Of a DNA stretch of 64,000 nt, positions 12,253-23,572 are shown in pieces. Positions within the stretch are counted from its first letter, which is position 1, and every line of letters starts with the position of its first letter. A model generated the notes under the pieces. That model was not told the origin of the DNA, made no database searches, and saw nothing but the letters and a program-made list of their open reading frames with translations. A program made the position numbers and the translations under genes. This stretch comes from Daedaleopsis sinensis (Eukaryota > Basidiomycota > Agaricomycetes > Polyporales > Polyporaceae): the NCBI GenBank assembly GCA_033807695.1, contig CM066311.1, positions 1,240,001 to 1,304,000 of the forward strand, written 5' to 3'.

Positions 12253-15200
12253 TGATATGGAGATGGATAGCGGTCGAGGAAGAAAAAGGCAGATAGACGT
12301 GAACGGGAAAGGCAAGGGGACTACAGGAGAAGAGAAAGGATAGCGAAGAGATTAAGATCCTCTAATATACTTGAAGAGGGAACAGGCGAAGAAACCTGGA
12401 GATCAGGAAGACAACCAACTGCACCGGAGCCGAGAGGGAGAGGTATGAGGAAGATGACGACGGTCCGGAGAAGTCAGAGTCATAGTCTTTATAGCCAAGC
12501 GTATATCCCGGCGGGAGTTGAGTTGGGCAAAATTAGAGAGGCGGTGAGATGGAACAGGGCCGATGCTGTATCATTTGTCGTGTGACAGACGCTTGGATTG
12601 AGCGGCCGAAGTCAGAATGAGGAGCCCCGAGGCTTGGACTCTCACACCGCTCAGAACACGCATCATGATCACCGAAAGCGCATCTCAGATGCCCGTCCGA
12701 TGCCGATTGAAGAAACGTGGAGGATTCGAGCGGTACTTACGACCTCGCAGTCCGTGATCTCTCGGACAAGGTTGTGGAGATACCCTTTCTCCTCTTTCTC
12801 CGCCCCCAAATGCCGGTGGCGTGTACGGTTTCCGCCACTGAAGAGGTATAGGCCTGGATAGGCCCGCTTTTAGGGTGCAGAAATCGAGCTGGTGGCAGGG
12901 ACTAGCGAAAGTAGAGAGAGTGAGGACTCAGATCTAAAGAGATTATCGAAGTCGGATGGTAATGTGTCATCGGCGTCTGTAGTAGCCATCTGGAAAAACG
13001 ACCGACCGTCTCCCGATGCCGCTGACGTCCTAGTACTCTTCGCAATCCTCGATGATCCTTGCTGTCCTAGGATGACTCCTTGGCACCTGGGAAATGCTCA
13101 GGCAGTCGATGCTCGTAAAAGACGCACGCTTCTATCCGCACCTCGGGCCTCAAGGCCTCGAGCGTGCTGCGTGCGTACTTCAAGCGAGATTGGTCGCTGT
13201 CTCGGAGCCGGGTTTGATGCGCCCCGCAAGTTCTATTTACGCTGTGCTCTTGCTCCCGCTCCCTCCGCATGCGCCTTCACAAGTCGACCGCCCAGCGACC
13301 GCCAACCATATCGAGAACAAGGTCGCACTGGATAGGAGTGATGGTGGTGACGCCCGCAAACTAGCTTTTGATTGCCAGCTTATCGAGGCGGCATAGTGGC
13401 TCATAGTGGCCTATATAGTCTCCTATAGTGCCTCTTAGTGGTGCCTAGTACTTGCCTAGTGGTGCAAAGTACAAACCAACATGAGCAACTGCAATGATCC
13501 CTGAAACCGACTCGGGTCAAGTCGGGACGACTGGTAGGCCTACCAGTGATACTGATGACAGATTGCTGGAAGTGCACTAGTTATGACGATCCCGTCATTG
13601 AGGCGAGACTAGTGCTCTTCGTTCCTTGTCCACTTCAGGCATTCAAAAATGCTCAAACCTCCTCGAGGCTCCTGCAACACATCTATCAAAGTCAAAGGAT
13701 GTATCAGGGCACACTTAACTTACTATGTACTTTCGATGGAAGTGTTTCTCTGCCCCATGGAGCAAGCATAGTTTTCAATCCAGGTTCGTTCTTCTCTATC
13801 CTATGCACACGGCGTGCGCACAGTGTTTGTTTGACGAATATGACGAGTGTACTCAGTAATAACTGCATTGAATCTTGAAGCTTGAAGCTTTGAAGCTTGA
13901 AACCTGAACGCGACTTCAGCGAATAGTCAAGTGTCTTGGCGCTACAGCTCGACAAAGTTGTAGATGCCGCTGCCGTTATGACGACAACTCACTCTCGCGT
14001 CTCTTGCGGACCCTTGCATCGCATACTTACTGGCATCTTACTTGATTGTTGCTGTGCGCACTTGTCCGGCGAGCGAGGTCCCGGCGGCGCGCACTCGTCG
14101 CATCGCAGATTCGCAGACGTATTTTTCTTGCGACCTCCCCGGACATAACGGCTATCCGGCCCGGCTAAACCTGTGTTGCACTTGCGACCTGTTGCGAGTC
14201 GCGACCGCTTGCGCGCCCTTGTGCCTTTGTCCCCCGGTGAGTATAGTCGGCCGCATTGAATCTGGACGATTGACATGACGCTGATGTGCCTATTACAGAG
14301 TCAAACAGGTCGGCGCGTCGACGCGTCAACGTTTACCTCGCGACACGTTGGAATTCCACGTGGGACGAGATGGAACAGGAACACCACTCCCCATCGCGGA
14401 AGGCTGTACGGATTGTGCCAGCCGTTCAGCAGTACTTACTCATTACTCAGTACCGTGGCAGTCGTGGCAGAGTTGAAGACGAGTAAGCATCGGCAAGTTG
14501 ATCAGCCGCGGCCACCTGGCACGATGGATGATGTAGGTTTAAACCACACGTTACAACGTTCACAAGAGTTAAACTGCCCATCACTTCCAGGTTGAACGAG
14601 GACAGCATATGAGGCAGTCTACCTTGTGAATGGACATGCAGTGAATCTTTGTTCAATGGTGAACCGACCATATCATAGATCACAGTCAGTACGTCGTCAC
14701 TCTCGGTGTCCAAATAATTTAACATCTGAGTGGCAGCGTCACAGCAGCATCAGGCTGTCCCTTGAACCTCCATGCCCGTCACGGTGACCCCATACACATG
14801 CAGCACTGCAAGGCGACATCTGCATCGATTTCGCGAGCAAGCTACGGTCATCCAATGGACTGCGACCGCTGGACAGCACTCTCACCTTTTCGACCTTCCC
14901 CGCCTCAGCCTCACTTGAGTTCATCCGGGCAACTCCGAGTTGAGACGACTAAGCCTTTTCTTGGTGATCAGACCCGTTAAGTTGTCGGTGAGTGATCTAT
15001 CCATGATCTGCGAACGATTACTTGGTCCCCGTCCAGCGCACAGACATTTCCTTTTGAGATCCTTGCGGATTGACTCTGCGGCACTAATTATTCTCTCAAG
15101 CTCTCGGTGACAGGGCGAATGCTCAGAAGCACCATGCGCAGTGCCGGAGAACCCCCTCCGCTTCTTTGACCCGCCGGAGGCTCGTTCTAGGCTTCCAGCT

Positions 15201-17494
15201 TCTCGCGACAAGTTGCAGCAATAGCAGTACGTGCCGTTTCCCGCATACCGCTCGGGTCCCATCGCCGCGCCCTTGCTATCGTCTTCTATCGCGGGAACGG
15301 GGACATGCGATACCGCAGCAACCGAGTTCGAACTTCGCACTACTTCGTACAGTCGGCTCTAACGCACAAGACTGGCGTTCAACTTTAACACACGGACCGT
15401 CCATACAGGCACCTCGTGTCCGAAGTCCCAACTCTCAGACGAGTCGGTCGTCCGGCCAAGTCTGTTGTCTGGTGAATCATTAATCAGCAATCTAGTGCGA
15501 TGGCGTGCAGTGCACTATCCTTCCGCCGTCGGAGCGCCATTGCGCCTTGAGGAACGGTCGGCAACCCTCGCGCAGTGCCGCCCTGCTGATGCGACTATTG
15601 GGACCCTCGGATGTCTTGTGGACGTTGTCATCGGGACTCACGTACCGTGTACAGGATTTTCGGCACCGATGCTGGCCCCGACATTACCAGATACCTGACC
15701 AATGCCGTACATGATGCGCCCATAGAACCTCGACCGGGCCTCTAGCGCTTCAGGCAGAAGCACACGAGCCTCTTAGGTGAGTCTGCGTATCGAACCCAAT
15801 TCGACCTTGAAGCGAATGCGTTCACACAGGTATACCACAATACCCTGCTCCTCCTAGAAGGAAGCTTGCACGCTGCAGGTGCGATCCGATCAGTGTGAGA
15901 GTAGGTGCTTACCCTGAGTCGGTATGTCCATGATTCGTAGTCCGGATTATTTTATGGGCACATTCTCCTCCAGGCACTTGATCGGCCATATACATGACGT
16001 GTGTTAACGGCTGTAGCGAGTGCGGCAGCAGTGGCGAGTCCTCGACGTCGACGTGGGCGTCCGCCTCGTCAGCAGCTTTCGCCGAATCCCACCAGCGCAC
16101 CCCACTGCCCAATCGATATCGTCAATCGCTGTGCTCGCACTCGGAGTGGGCCGCTCCTTCGTCGACCGGGCTGTCCGTGCGCGACTTCGGAATCGATGTG
16201 GCATTGCACCTCGAGGCAGGTGCCGCACTCGCAGGACGCGCCGGGAGCGGACGGGTGCGTGACGCGTCGAAGCACTTCTCCTCCTCGTGTAGCGCAGCTG
16301 ACAGAGGTTCCGGTGCCACTCAGCATTCAACAAACAACACGAGGCGTCGACCCCGCATGCACCCCCGAAGCTCAGAAGGGACTCGGGAGAAGCGAGCGTG
16401 CTTAGAGAGACACTGAGCGGCCCACCAGTGCTCCTCCGTGTCCTCCCTGTCTGCCGAGTCGCTTCCTGTCCCCGCAAAATGATGCATTGTCCTGAGCGTC
16501 ATCCCTCCCGACTTCGAGCGCGTCGTCGGACCTGCGTCGGACATCACTTCGCCAGCATCCGCCTGTACCTGCTCGTCAATCTCCTTCTCAAACACTCGGA
16601 CGCGGCGCTCGCCCGCGCCCAGGTGGCACTCCGCGTGTGCCCGCCGCAGCAGACTGTACACGACATACCCGTGGATGGGGTCCAAGTTGCCCTCCGAGCG
16701 CACGGTCGTCCTGCCCAAGCCCGCGCTCATCTTCTAGCACATGCGCGGCTTGCCCCCGGATGCGCAGCAGCGACGAACTGCGGACGCATCACCCCCGCGG
16801 ACCCAACCAGACGGCTGCTGTGCATCCCTCCGCTTGTCGCGCGATTCAGCGCGAATCTCTACATAGTACAATGTGAGTTAGTGGCGGTACTGCCCATCGT
16901 CGTCCCCGCCCGGGGGGTCCACGGTCGAAACATTCTGGGCCGCGGCGAGGGGTGTTCAAGGGGTCTGTGGGTACGCGCTGAGCGCGAGGAGTACCGAGGT
17001 TGAGCTGCGACGTCGATAGGCCCATACACTACCTTCATGGCGGCTAGGTATTTTGACAATGTCTCCAGAGAGGGTCATATCTGGGTGTTAAGATGGCCTG
17101 GCACAGGGAAGCTAATCGTTCCACGGTAAGTTGACGGGGTTCGCAGAATATCAGCGGGTTTGCAAGCTACAGCCTACTAGAATTAACTATCACTGGCAGA
17201 GGGTTGAACGAAGTTACGCTGAAGAAAGGCAGTCTTGTCTGAAAGCACTGCAGTCTCCGCGACTGGTTTCAGCCGCCACAGGTACCTGCTATGTGACCAA
17301 CGACAAGTTGATTCGATGATGACCAAACCCTCATTACTTCGTGATTGCACTAGTACTCAGTGTGATCTATACATAGGTAGTAGTAAGCAGGACGATTGCA
17401 GTGCCACCACGCCACTACTACAACCTTCCACCACGAACACTTAAGGATCCACCAGACTTACTTCAGCATTGGCCCCATAGCTCTAATCAGGACG
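12253..17494. other. Gene-poor 5.2-kb region
   Basis: No complete gene could be supported. Noted inside: a degenerate TAGTG-rich stretch (13391-13470), short CTTGAAG-type iterations near 13875-13900, a short hAT-transposase-like peptide near 14316-14376, and a GC-rich block at 16.0-17.0 kb with overlapping ORFs in several frames. The rest looks like unconstrained or decayed sequence. Confidence 0.5.
13391..13470. repeat. Degenerate TAGTGGC/TAGTG short repeats
   Basis: Repeated imperfect units (CATAGTGGC, CATAGTGGCC, CTATAGTGCC, CTTAGTGGTGCC, CCTAGTGGTGC) in about 80 bp of non-coding sequence; a decayed minisatellite is the simplest reading. Confidence 0.6.
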
Positions 17495-18589
17495 ATGGCT
17501 TGGAGGTGCTCAGGCGCAACCAACGCAGAATTGATAAACAACATGGCCAAGGCAGACATCATCACCTCTGACCGCGTTCGCGCCGTGAGTCGATCCTTTC
17601 AGCGCACTTCGCCCGATCGGAGACAGTCGGCGTTGACAGCGTACGCACAGGCCATGGTCAAAGTGGATCGTGAGTGTTTCGTACGGCAGCTAAGCTCCGC
17701 GTACGAGGACTCGCCGCAGTGCGTATCTTCACATCGATGTCGCAAATGCCGGTCCCAGGACTGCCCCGTGTCCATTCTCCTCGGACCGATGCATTTGCCA
17801 TTAACTATCGTTGAGGATGAGAAATGCTAACCACCCTCACCAGGCCGATTGGATATGGCGCGACAATATCCGCACCTCATATGGTGTGCCCCATTGCTAT
17901 CACATCTTAGAACACATCTGACATTGCCTCTCGATCAGCATGCACATGCAGCCGAGAACCTGCTGCCATTCTTGCATCCCGGCGCACGCGTGCTCGACGT
18001 CGGATCTGGCTCGGGCTACCTCTCCGCGGTCCTCTACGAACTCGTTCGGAGCGATTCCGAGGATCCGCAGGGCCCGGGAGCGGAAAGCACGGGTAAAGTC
18101 GTGGGCATTGAGCATGTCTCCGAGCTTGTCGACTGGTCGATCCACAATCTCCGAAAGAATGGGCTCGGGAACGCCATCGACGAGGGGAAGATCAAGGTGG
18201 TCGCGGGAGACGGCCGGAAGGGTGCGTTTGTAGACATGTCGAAACGGATGAGGATGCAACTCACTTGTCCGTTTGACGGCGATGCGATGCGCAGGACTGC
18301 CTGAGGACGGGCCATTTGACGCGATCCATGTTGGTGCCGCGGCGCCGACGATGCCCGCTGCCCTTGTCGAGCAGCTCGCATCGCCTGGACGGATGTTCAT
18401 TCCCGTCGGCACGCATGTGCAACAGATCTTCCAAGTGGACAAGGATGCGAACGGAGACGTTACCGAGACACCGCTGCTTGACGTGATGGTAGTGTCTCTC
18501 CCCGCTCTACAGCCTCTCGAGGACCATTTCCTTGCTGACAGGCCACCCCACAGTACGTTCCCTTGACAGACCGCGACAAACAGGGGTGA
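17495..18589 (+). CDS. Protein-L-isoaspartate O-methyltransferase (PCMT)
   Basis: SAM-dependent repair enzyme that methylates L-isoaspartyl residues in damaged proteins; cytosolic. Six exons: 17495-17584, 17651-17718, 17844-17883, 17939-18221, 18295-18488, 18554-18589, giving 236 aa, the usual size. Signature blocks are [31 protein letters not shown], the SAM-binding motif [36 protein letters not shown] and the C-terminal [11 protein letters not shown]. The motif PQPIGYGAT is only formed by removing a 125-nt intron (17719-17843). An acidic insertion of about 15 residues ([14 protein letters not shown]) sits after motif I. Start is the Met just before the family N-terminus ([17 protein letters not shown]). 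Confidence 0.95.
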
Positions 18590-18933
18590 GATGTAACGAG
18601 TTCATGTTGCGCGACATCTTGGAAGTTGATCATAATTGGGGACGTCGCCGAAGGAACGGTGTATCATAATGGCCTAGTTTCAGCCATGTTGTCACGAGTA
18701 GCTTGTCGTGTAAGAATAGCCAATGCAGCAGTAGCAGTCGAGTAAACGCCATGAGTGATGGAGCTCGAGGTCGGACTCAAAGCCCACAACGGTTGCATTA
18801 GTTCTAGTAGGTGAGCGGCTTTCTCGGCCCGAGATTCCGGCTCAGACAATGGACTTCGTCGATCTTGTTATCCTTTGTCTCTCAGATCTTCCTCTTCCCT
18901 CCACCTCCGCCGCTTCCCTCACCATCGTCGACA

Positions 18934-20266
18934 ATGTCTGACCTCCTTGCAGATGACCCCGAGTGGGCGGACGTCGTGCCTATTCGCCAGTACGAGAACG
19001 TGAACCCAATCGCACCCATCTTCTACAGCGAGGAGTGTCCGTACGGGCCCAGTCCACTCTCACTCATGCATTGACATCCGACCCACATACCTGCAGACAA
19101 GGATGCCACAGACTACTTTCGTGGCATTCTCAAGACCGGGGAGACGAGCTTGCGTGTGCTCAAGCTCACTGAGCGTATCATTCACATGAATCCCGCGCAC
19201 TATACTGCATGGTGAGCACAACGACTCTCGCTTCTCATCACCTACTGCGATGGTCCGAACACTTCCTTGCTTGCCATCCCAGGCAGCACAGATACAAGAC
19301 TGTGATGTCTCTCAAGCTGCCCCTTGACGCCGAGCTCGAGCTCATGGACGACGTCGCGATAAAGTTCCTTAAGACGTATCAAGTGTGGCACCATCGCCGC
19401 CTCCTCCTCACCGCGCTCAACTCGCCAGCCGTCGCCGCGCGCGAGCTGGAGTTTCTGAAGAGCGTTCTACACGCCGACGCGAAGAACTACCATACCTGGT
19501 CCTACCGACAGTGGATCCTTGCCCACTTCAATGACGAGGTGCATCTGTGGGCCGGCGAGCGTGCCTACATCGAGGAGTTGCTCGAGCAGGACGTGCGCAA
19601 CAACTCTGCGTGGCACCATCGCTTCTTCGTCGTGTTCTCCAGCGGTGTCCGAGCGGGCGACGAGGACCGGGATCAGTTGCTTAGGCGGGAATCCTCGTGC
19701 GTGGTTCCCATGTATCTTCGTCCACGACCGCGTCTCGGGCGCGCCTGACCTTTCTCTTTGCTCTCATGAATGTACAAAGGTTTGCGAAGGAGAAGATCGC
19801 GCTCGCCCCAAACAACCCTTCCGCTTGGAACTACCTCCGTGGCGCGCTTGAACACACGAATACCCCCTTTGCGTCAGTGGCTTCGTTCGTCGAGCCGTAC
19901 ACGACGGCACAGCCGCCCCGGCGTGGAATGGACGAAGATGTGGTGGATCTGGACAACCCGCTCCCTTCGGAAGGCGCGGAGCTACCTTGCGTTGCTGCGC
20001 TCGAGTTCATGGCGGATATCTACGAGAATCAGGGCCGAGACGCCATCGGGAAGGCCGTTGAGGTGCGTATCTGTTCCGGCCGATCAAGGCAAAATATTAA
20101 ACTATGGCTTGGTCCTGTAGATCTGGAAATCGTTGGCGAATGAGAAGGATACCGTTCGGAAGAAGTACGTCTGTGCGGGCCTGTATATCAGTCTGATGTG
20201 ACGACACTGACCGTCACGCATAGATACTGGGAGTATCGCATCCGAGATATACTTCAGGCTGCGTGA
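18934..20266 (+). CDS. RAM2: Protein farnesyltransferase / geranylgeranyltransferase-I alpha subunit
   Basis: Shared alpha subunit of the two CaaX prenyltransferases, which pairs with a beta subunit to prenylate Ras and Rho type proteins. Six exons: 18934-19036, 19097-19211, 19283-19696, 19780-20062, 20121-20164, 20224-20266, giving 333 aa. Consecutive PPTA alpha-helical repeats are visible: AHYTAWQHRYKTV, TYQVWHHRRLLL, NYHTWSYRQWIL, NSAWHHRFFVVF and PSAWNYLRGALEH, the expected series for this subunit. The first intron uses the unusual donor GTCCGT. The C-terminus YWEYRIRDILQAA matches the family end. It lies 344 bp downstream of PCMT on the same strand, and its stop is 267 bp from the convergent DUF6535 gene. 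Confidence 0.95.
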
Positions 20267-20533
20267 GATGGATTGGCCCAGCCTTTCGGGCTTGCGTGCC
20301 CGGTGTATGATTCATGAAGAGTTGGTAGGGCGTATAAGGCTACATAGCGGTCATTAGGTGCGCTTTCTACACATAACTATGTACTTTTGTCACGAGAGCA
20401 TATCCTGCACGTATACATCACATCACAGATCCCTTCCTAACCCTCTATCGACGCTATAGATCACTGCTTGTTGAGCATCTGAGCAACATTGACTGCACAA
20501 AGCCAACTCTATCACAATAGCTGGTGGAATATT

Positions 20534-22929
20534 CTACGAACGAGGCGGCATTACACCAGTGATGTTCATCAGTGAGACTAGTTCTCCGTCGATTCTTTGG
20601 AATCGCCCATCCCTTCGCGAGTCTGTCCTGCTCTCAGTTCGAGGAGGAAGATGGACATTCCGCGCCATATTCCACGCGAAGCCCAGAGCTTCTGCGAGGG
20701 CTGTCGTCACCAGTTCGTGCTGCTGTGTGTTCACTTCACCAGGATTGTCCGCCACGCGCTGGCGCAACGAATCCTCCTCGTCCTCTCCTAGTCGGCGCTC
20801 CAGCTTCGCGAGCGTCATCAGCGGTAGGATCGCGTACCGCTCCAGCCAGAGCGAGAGGAAGTGGAGGAACGGCGCGGTCCGCCTCCACTCGTCCGGCATG
20901 GTCGCCTCCACGCCCTCCCAGCGTTGCGCGAGCAGGAAGGCCTCGAACTTGGCCAGGACCGTTCTTCCGTGTTCGCGGATCGCGTGCACTTGAGCGGGGC
21001 TCACGACGAGTGCGTTCTGAGAACGCGCATAGGAGAAAGTGTAGAGGATGCAGTGGACGGACATCTGGACGCATTGGAGGTATATGTAGAGCGAGGCGCT
21101 AGGGTCTGCACCGATGTTTTGATGGCGCTGCATTTGTCCATCGGCCATGACCATGACTGTGCGTGTGCGTGATCAGAACGAGTGAAAGTAGCCTCGCGAG
21201 GACTGAAGAGCCGACGCACCGTTACGGATGCTCGAGTACGAGCATGAGACATGAAGACTGATCTGATGCCGCACTTTGCTCAGCGCGAGGTTCGCGGAGA
21301 CCGAGTGGTTCATGGCGAGGACGGACATGGTGGTGAGGAGCATGTCGGTCTCCGCGACTTGGTTGGGACTCAGACTATGCCGGTCGACGATCGACTTTAC
21401 CAAGCGCTCCCACTCCGCGTCCCGCGACTCCAAGCTCACGGTGAGCATATGCCGCAGCGCATACAGGAGCAGCTGGTTTAGGCTCTTGTGGACGTGGAAT
21501 GACGCGAGGCCCTCGGCTCGACGCTGCTCGTACAGCGCCCAAGTGTCCTCGAAGTACCGGACGACCTCATTGGGCGAGAGGTCGGAGAAAAGGGCCCGCA
21601 TATCTTCAAGGTGCTTCAACGAGGACGTGGTCGTGCAGGCGGTCAAGGCCATCTCGCGGTCAAGCGTCCTGGCAGGCACCAGACTGGTGATTGCCAGCTG
21701 CTCCTGTCCGCGCCATGCAGGCATCTCCTTTATCTGGTTGCAGAAGGCGATGATCTGCTTCTTGGTCGCTCTGAAGGTATTGAGCTCGGACCCGTTCTCG
21801 CGCCAAAACGTGGGGGACTCGAAGCGTGCCCATGACCATGACACCTGCACGAGAAGGGCGCGGATGGCATTGTAGACAGGACGCACCAGGGAGTAGACCA
21901 TGAGGGCTTGGGGGGAGAGATAGCAGCAATTCCATTTCACCGAGGGCAGGACGGTGACGATTGACTGAAAGATGAAGAGGATGCCGATAAGGGAGGAGGT
22001 GATCGCTGCGACGGTACTGTGCAGGGTCCAAAGGAGGATTACGAGTCCTGCTAAGAAGAGGAAAAGCGCGACCTGGAGAACGATGGGGATGACCACAACC
22101 ACCGTCCCGATATGCCACTTGAGGAGCCCGTTCAGCCGGTACTGCCTTCGCCTTGCACTCTCACGTTCTTGCCCCGAAACGCCAACTGCGAGCTCGTGGA
22201 GCCATTGCTTCACCATGAGAGCGATGGACGCCGAGGCGAGGCTGCACACGAGACTGGAGAACCACAGGGCGTTGATCCATACTGCGGACGCCGGAGCGCG
22301 GAAGGATGGCTGTAAGTTCTCTAGTGGCTGTGATTGCTGCGTAGAGTTTGCGAACGAGCTGCTGAGGGCAAAGCTGTTGAGTTGCGTGGAGATCTGCTTG
22401 AGCACTGCCGTAAAGTCATCAGTGGGAGCGGGCTGCAGCAGCTGGTACGACTGGACGTTGAATGCGGTCAGCACTGCGGAGAACAACCCAGCCTAGAAGA
22501 GCGTTGTCGTGAGTTCACACGGCACACTCTATTCACTAAAGACCAAATACCAACGTATACGAGGAGGGTGTCCATCTCCTTGTTCCACCTGGTGATCAAT
22601 TCGTCATTGTATGTCTTCACGGCCTGAGCTGCGTTCGACCATGCCTGCGTCCGCTGGTCTTCATCGTATTCTTTCAATATCTCGTCCCGCAGTTCCTAAA
22701 CATATCCTGGGTCAGTCAACTTTGCGCATGCTATGCACCGAAGGCCGATGGTTTGTACCTCGGCCCCCGGGAGTTTCCAGTCGTCAATAACTGCAGTTTG
22801 AGGTGGGGGTCCTATTACTGCTTCGTCACTTGTAAAAACCCACTGGCCGTAGAGAGCGTGAGTCGTGACCTGATCTATAGACAACGCGAAGATAACTGAC
22901 TGATTGTTGTGTATTGTTCCGGCCAACAT
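20534..22929 (-). CDS. DUF6535-domain membrane protein
   Basis: Basidiomycete-specific membrane protein of unknown function. Model of four exons: 22929-22759, 22695-22555, 22492-21220, 21156-20534, about 735 aa. The domain begins at ITRWNKEMDTLLVYAGLFS, formed by splicing out 22493-22554, and continues with AVLTAFNVQSYQLLQP. Two to four hydrophobic segments follow, including WINALWFSSLVCSLASASIA and a helical pair around VVVVIPIVLQVALFLFLAGL. The long soluble C-terminal half has no recognised domain. The last intron (21157-21219) joins SIRN to VMVMADGQM. The first exon is the least certain: the Met at 22929 is simply the first in frame, and a further upstream exon cannot be excluded. Confidence 0.82.
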
Positions 22930-23572
22930 TTTCTCGAGAGTCGGTGACGATTGTTACAGGACGTGAGCCCGGCTCAGTGCCAGTGGTACTTTTGGCCTCG
23001 TTGATCATCTGCAAGTAGGGCACGCAAACAATATTACTACTGTCGACGAGAGGCCCTGACGCGGTGAAACGACTTTTAATGGGTAAATGGTCAATGGTGG
23101 CAGCCTGCAGGCTGAGCAGCTGTGTACGTCCGTTCGCTGTAACCACGTTGTACGGCGGTAAGTTGTACTACTAGCCGATGACTAAGCAGTTGGAAAAGAC
23201 CTGCCCTAAACGCGCGCGACCTGGTTCATGTCTTCTTCCACATTAGCCACTCACCGTGCGGTCGGCGTCAAGGTTCAAAGTACTTATTATCACCACCACG
23301 GCAGTGCAATCGATATCGAAATATCTGCACAGCTCAGACAGAAGACGAGGTACTCAACGTGCGTACCTCTTGCTATCAACTGCGCCGCGTGGGTGACTGC
23401 GCCGCGCCGCGCGGGTGTCTTCGCTTCTCATACTCCAACTCTCCAAGTAGACGTTTTGTTCGGCACCGCCTCCGCCAGTCACAAAGGTCCAGGTACTTAA
23501 CTAAAAGCTGTCGTGCAAACCCAGGAATTCTCCTGTCAACGCATTCCCTGACTTACACAGGGGCCAACCGCC
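22930..23572. other. Intergenic between divergent DUF6535 and Zn2Cys6 genes
   Basis: About 0.64 kb divergent promoter region. It could still hold an unrecognised first exon of the DUF6535 gene. Nothing else seen. Confidence 0.5.
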
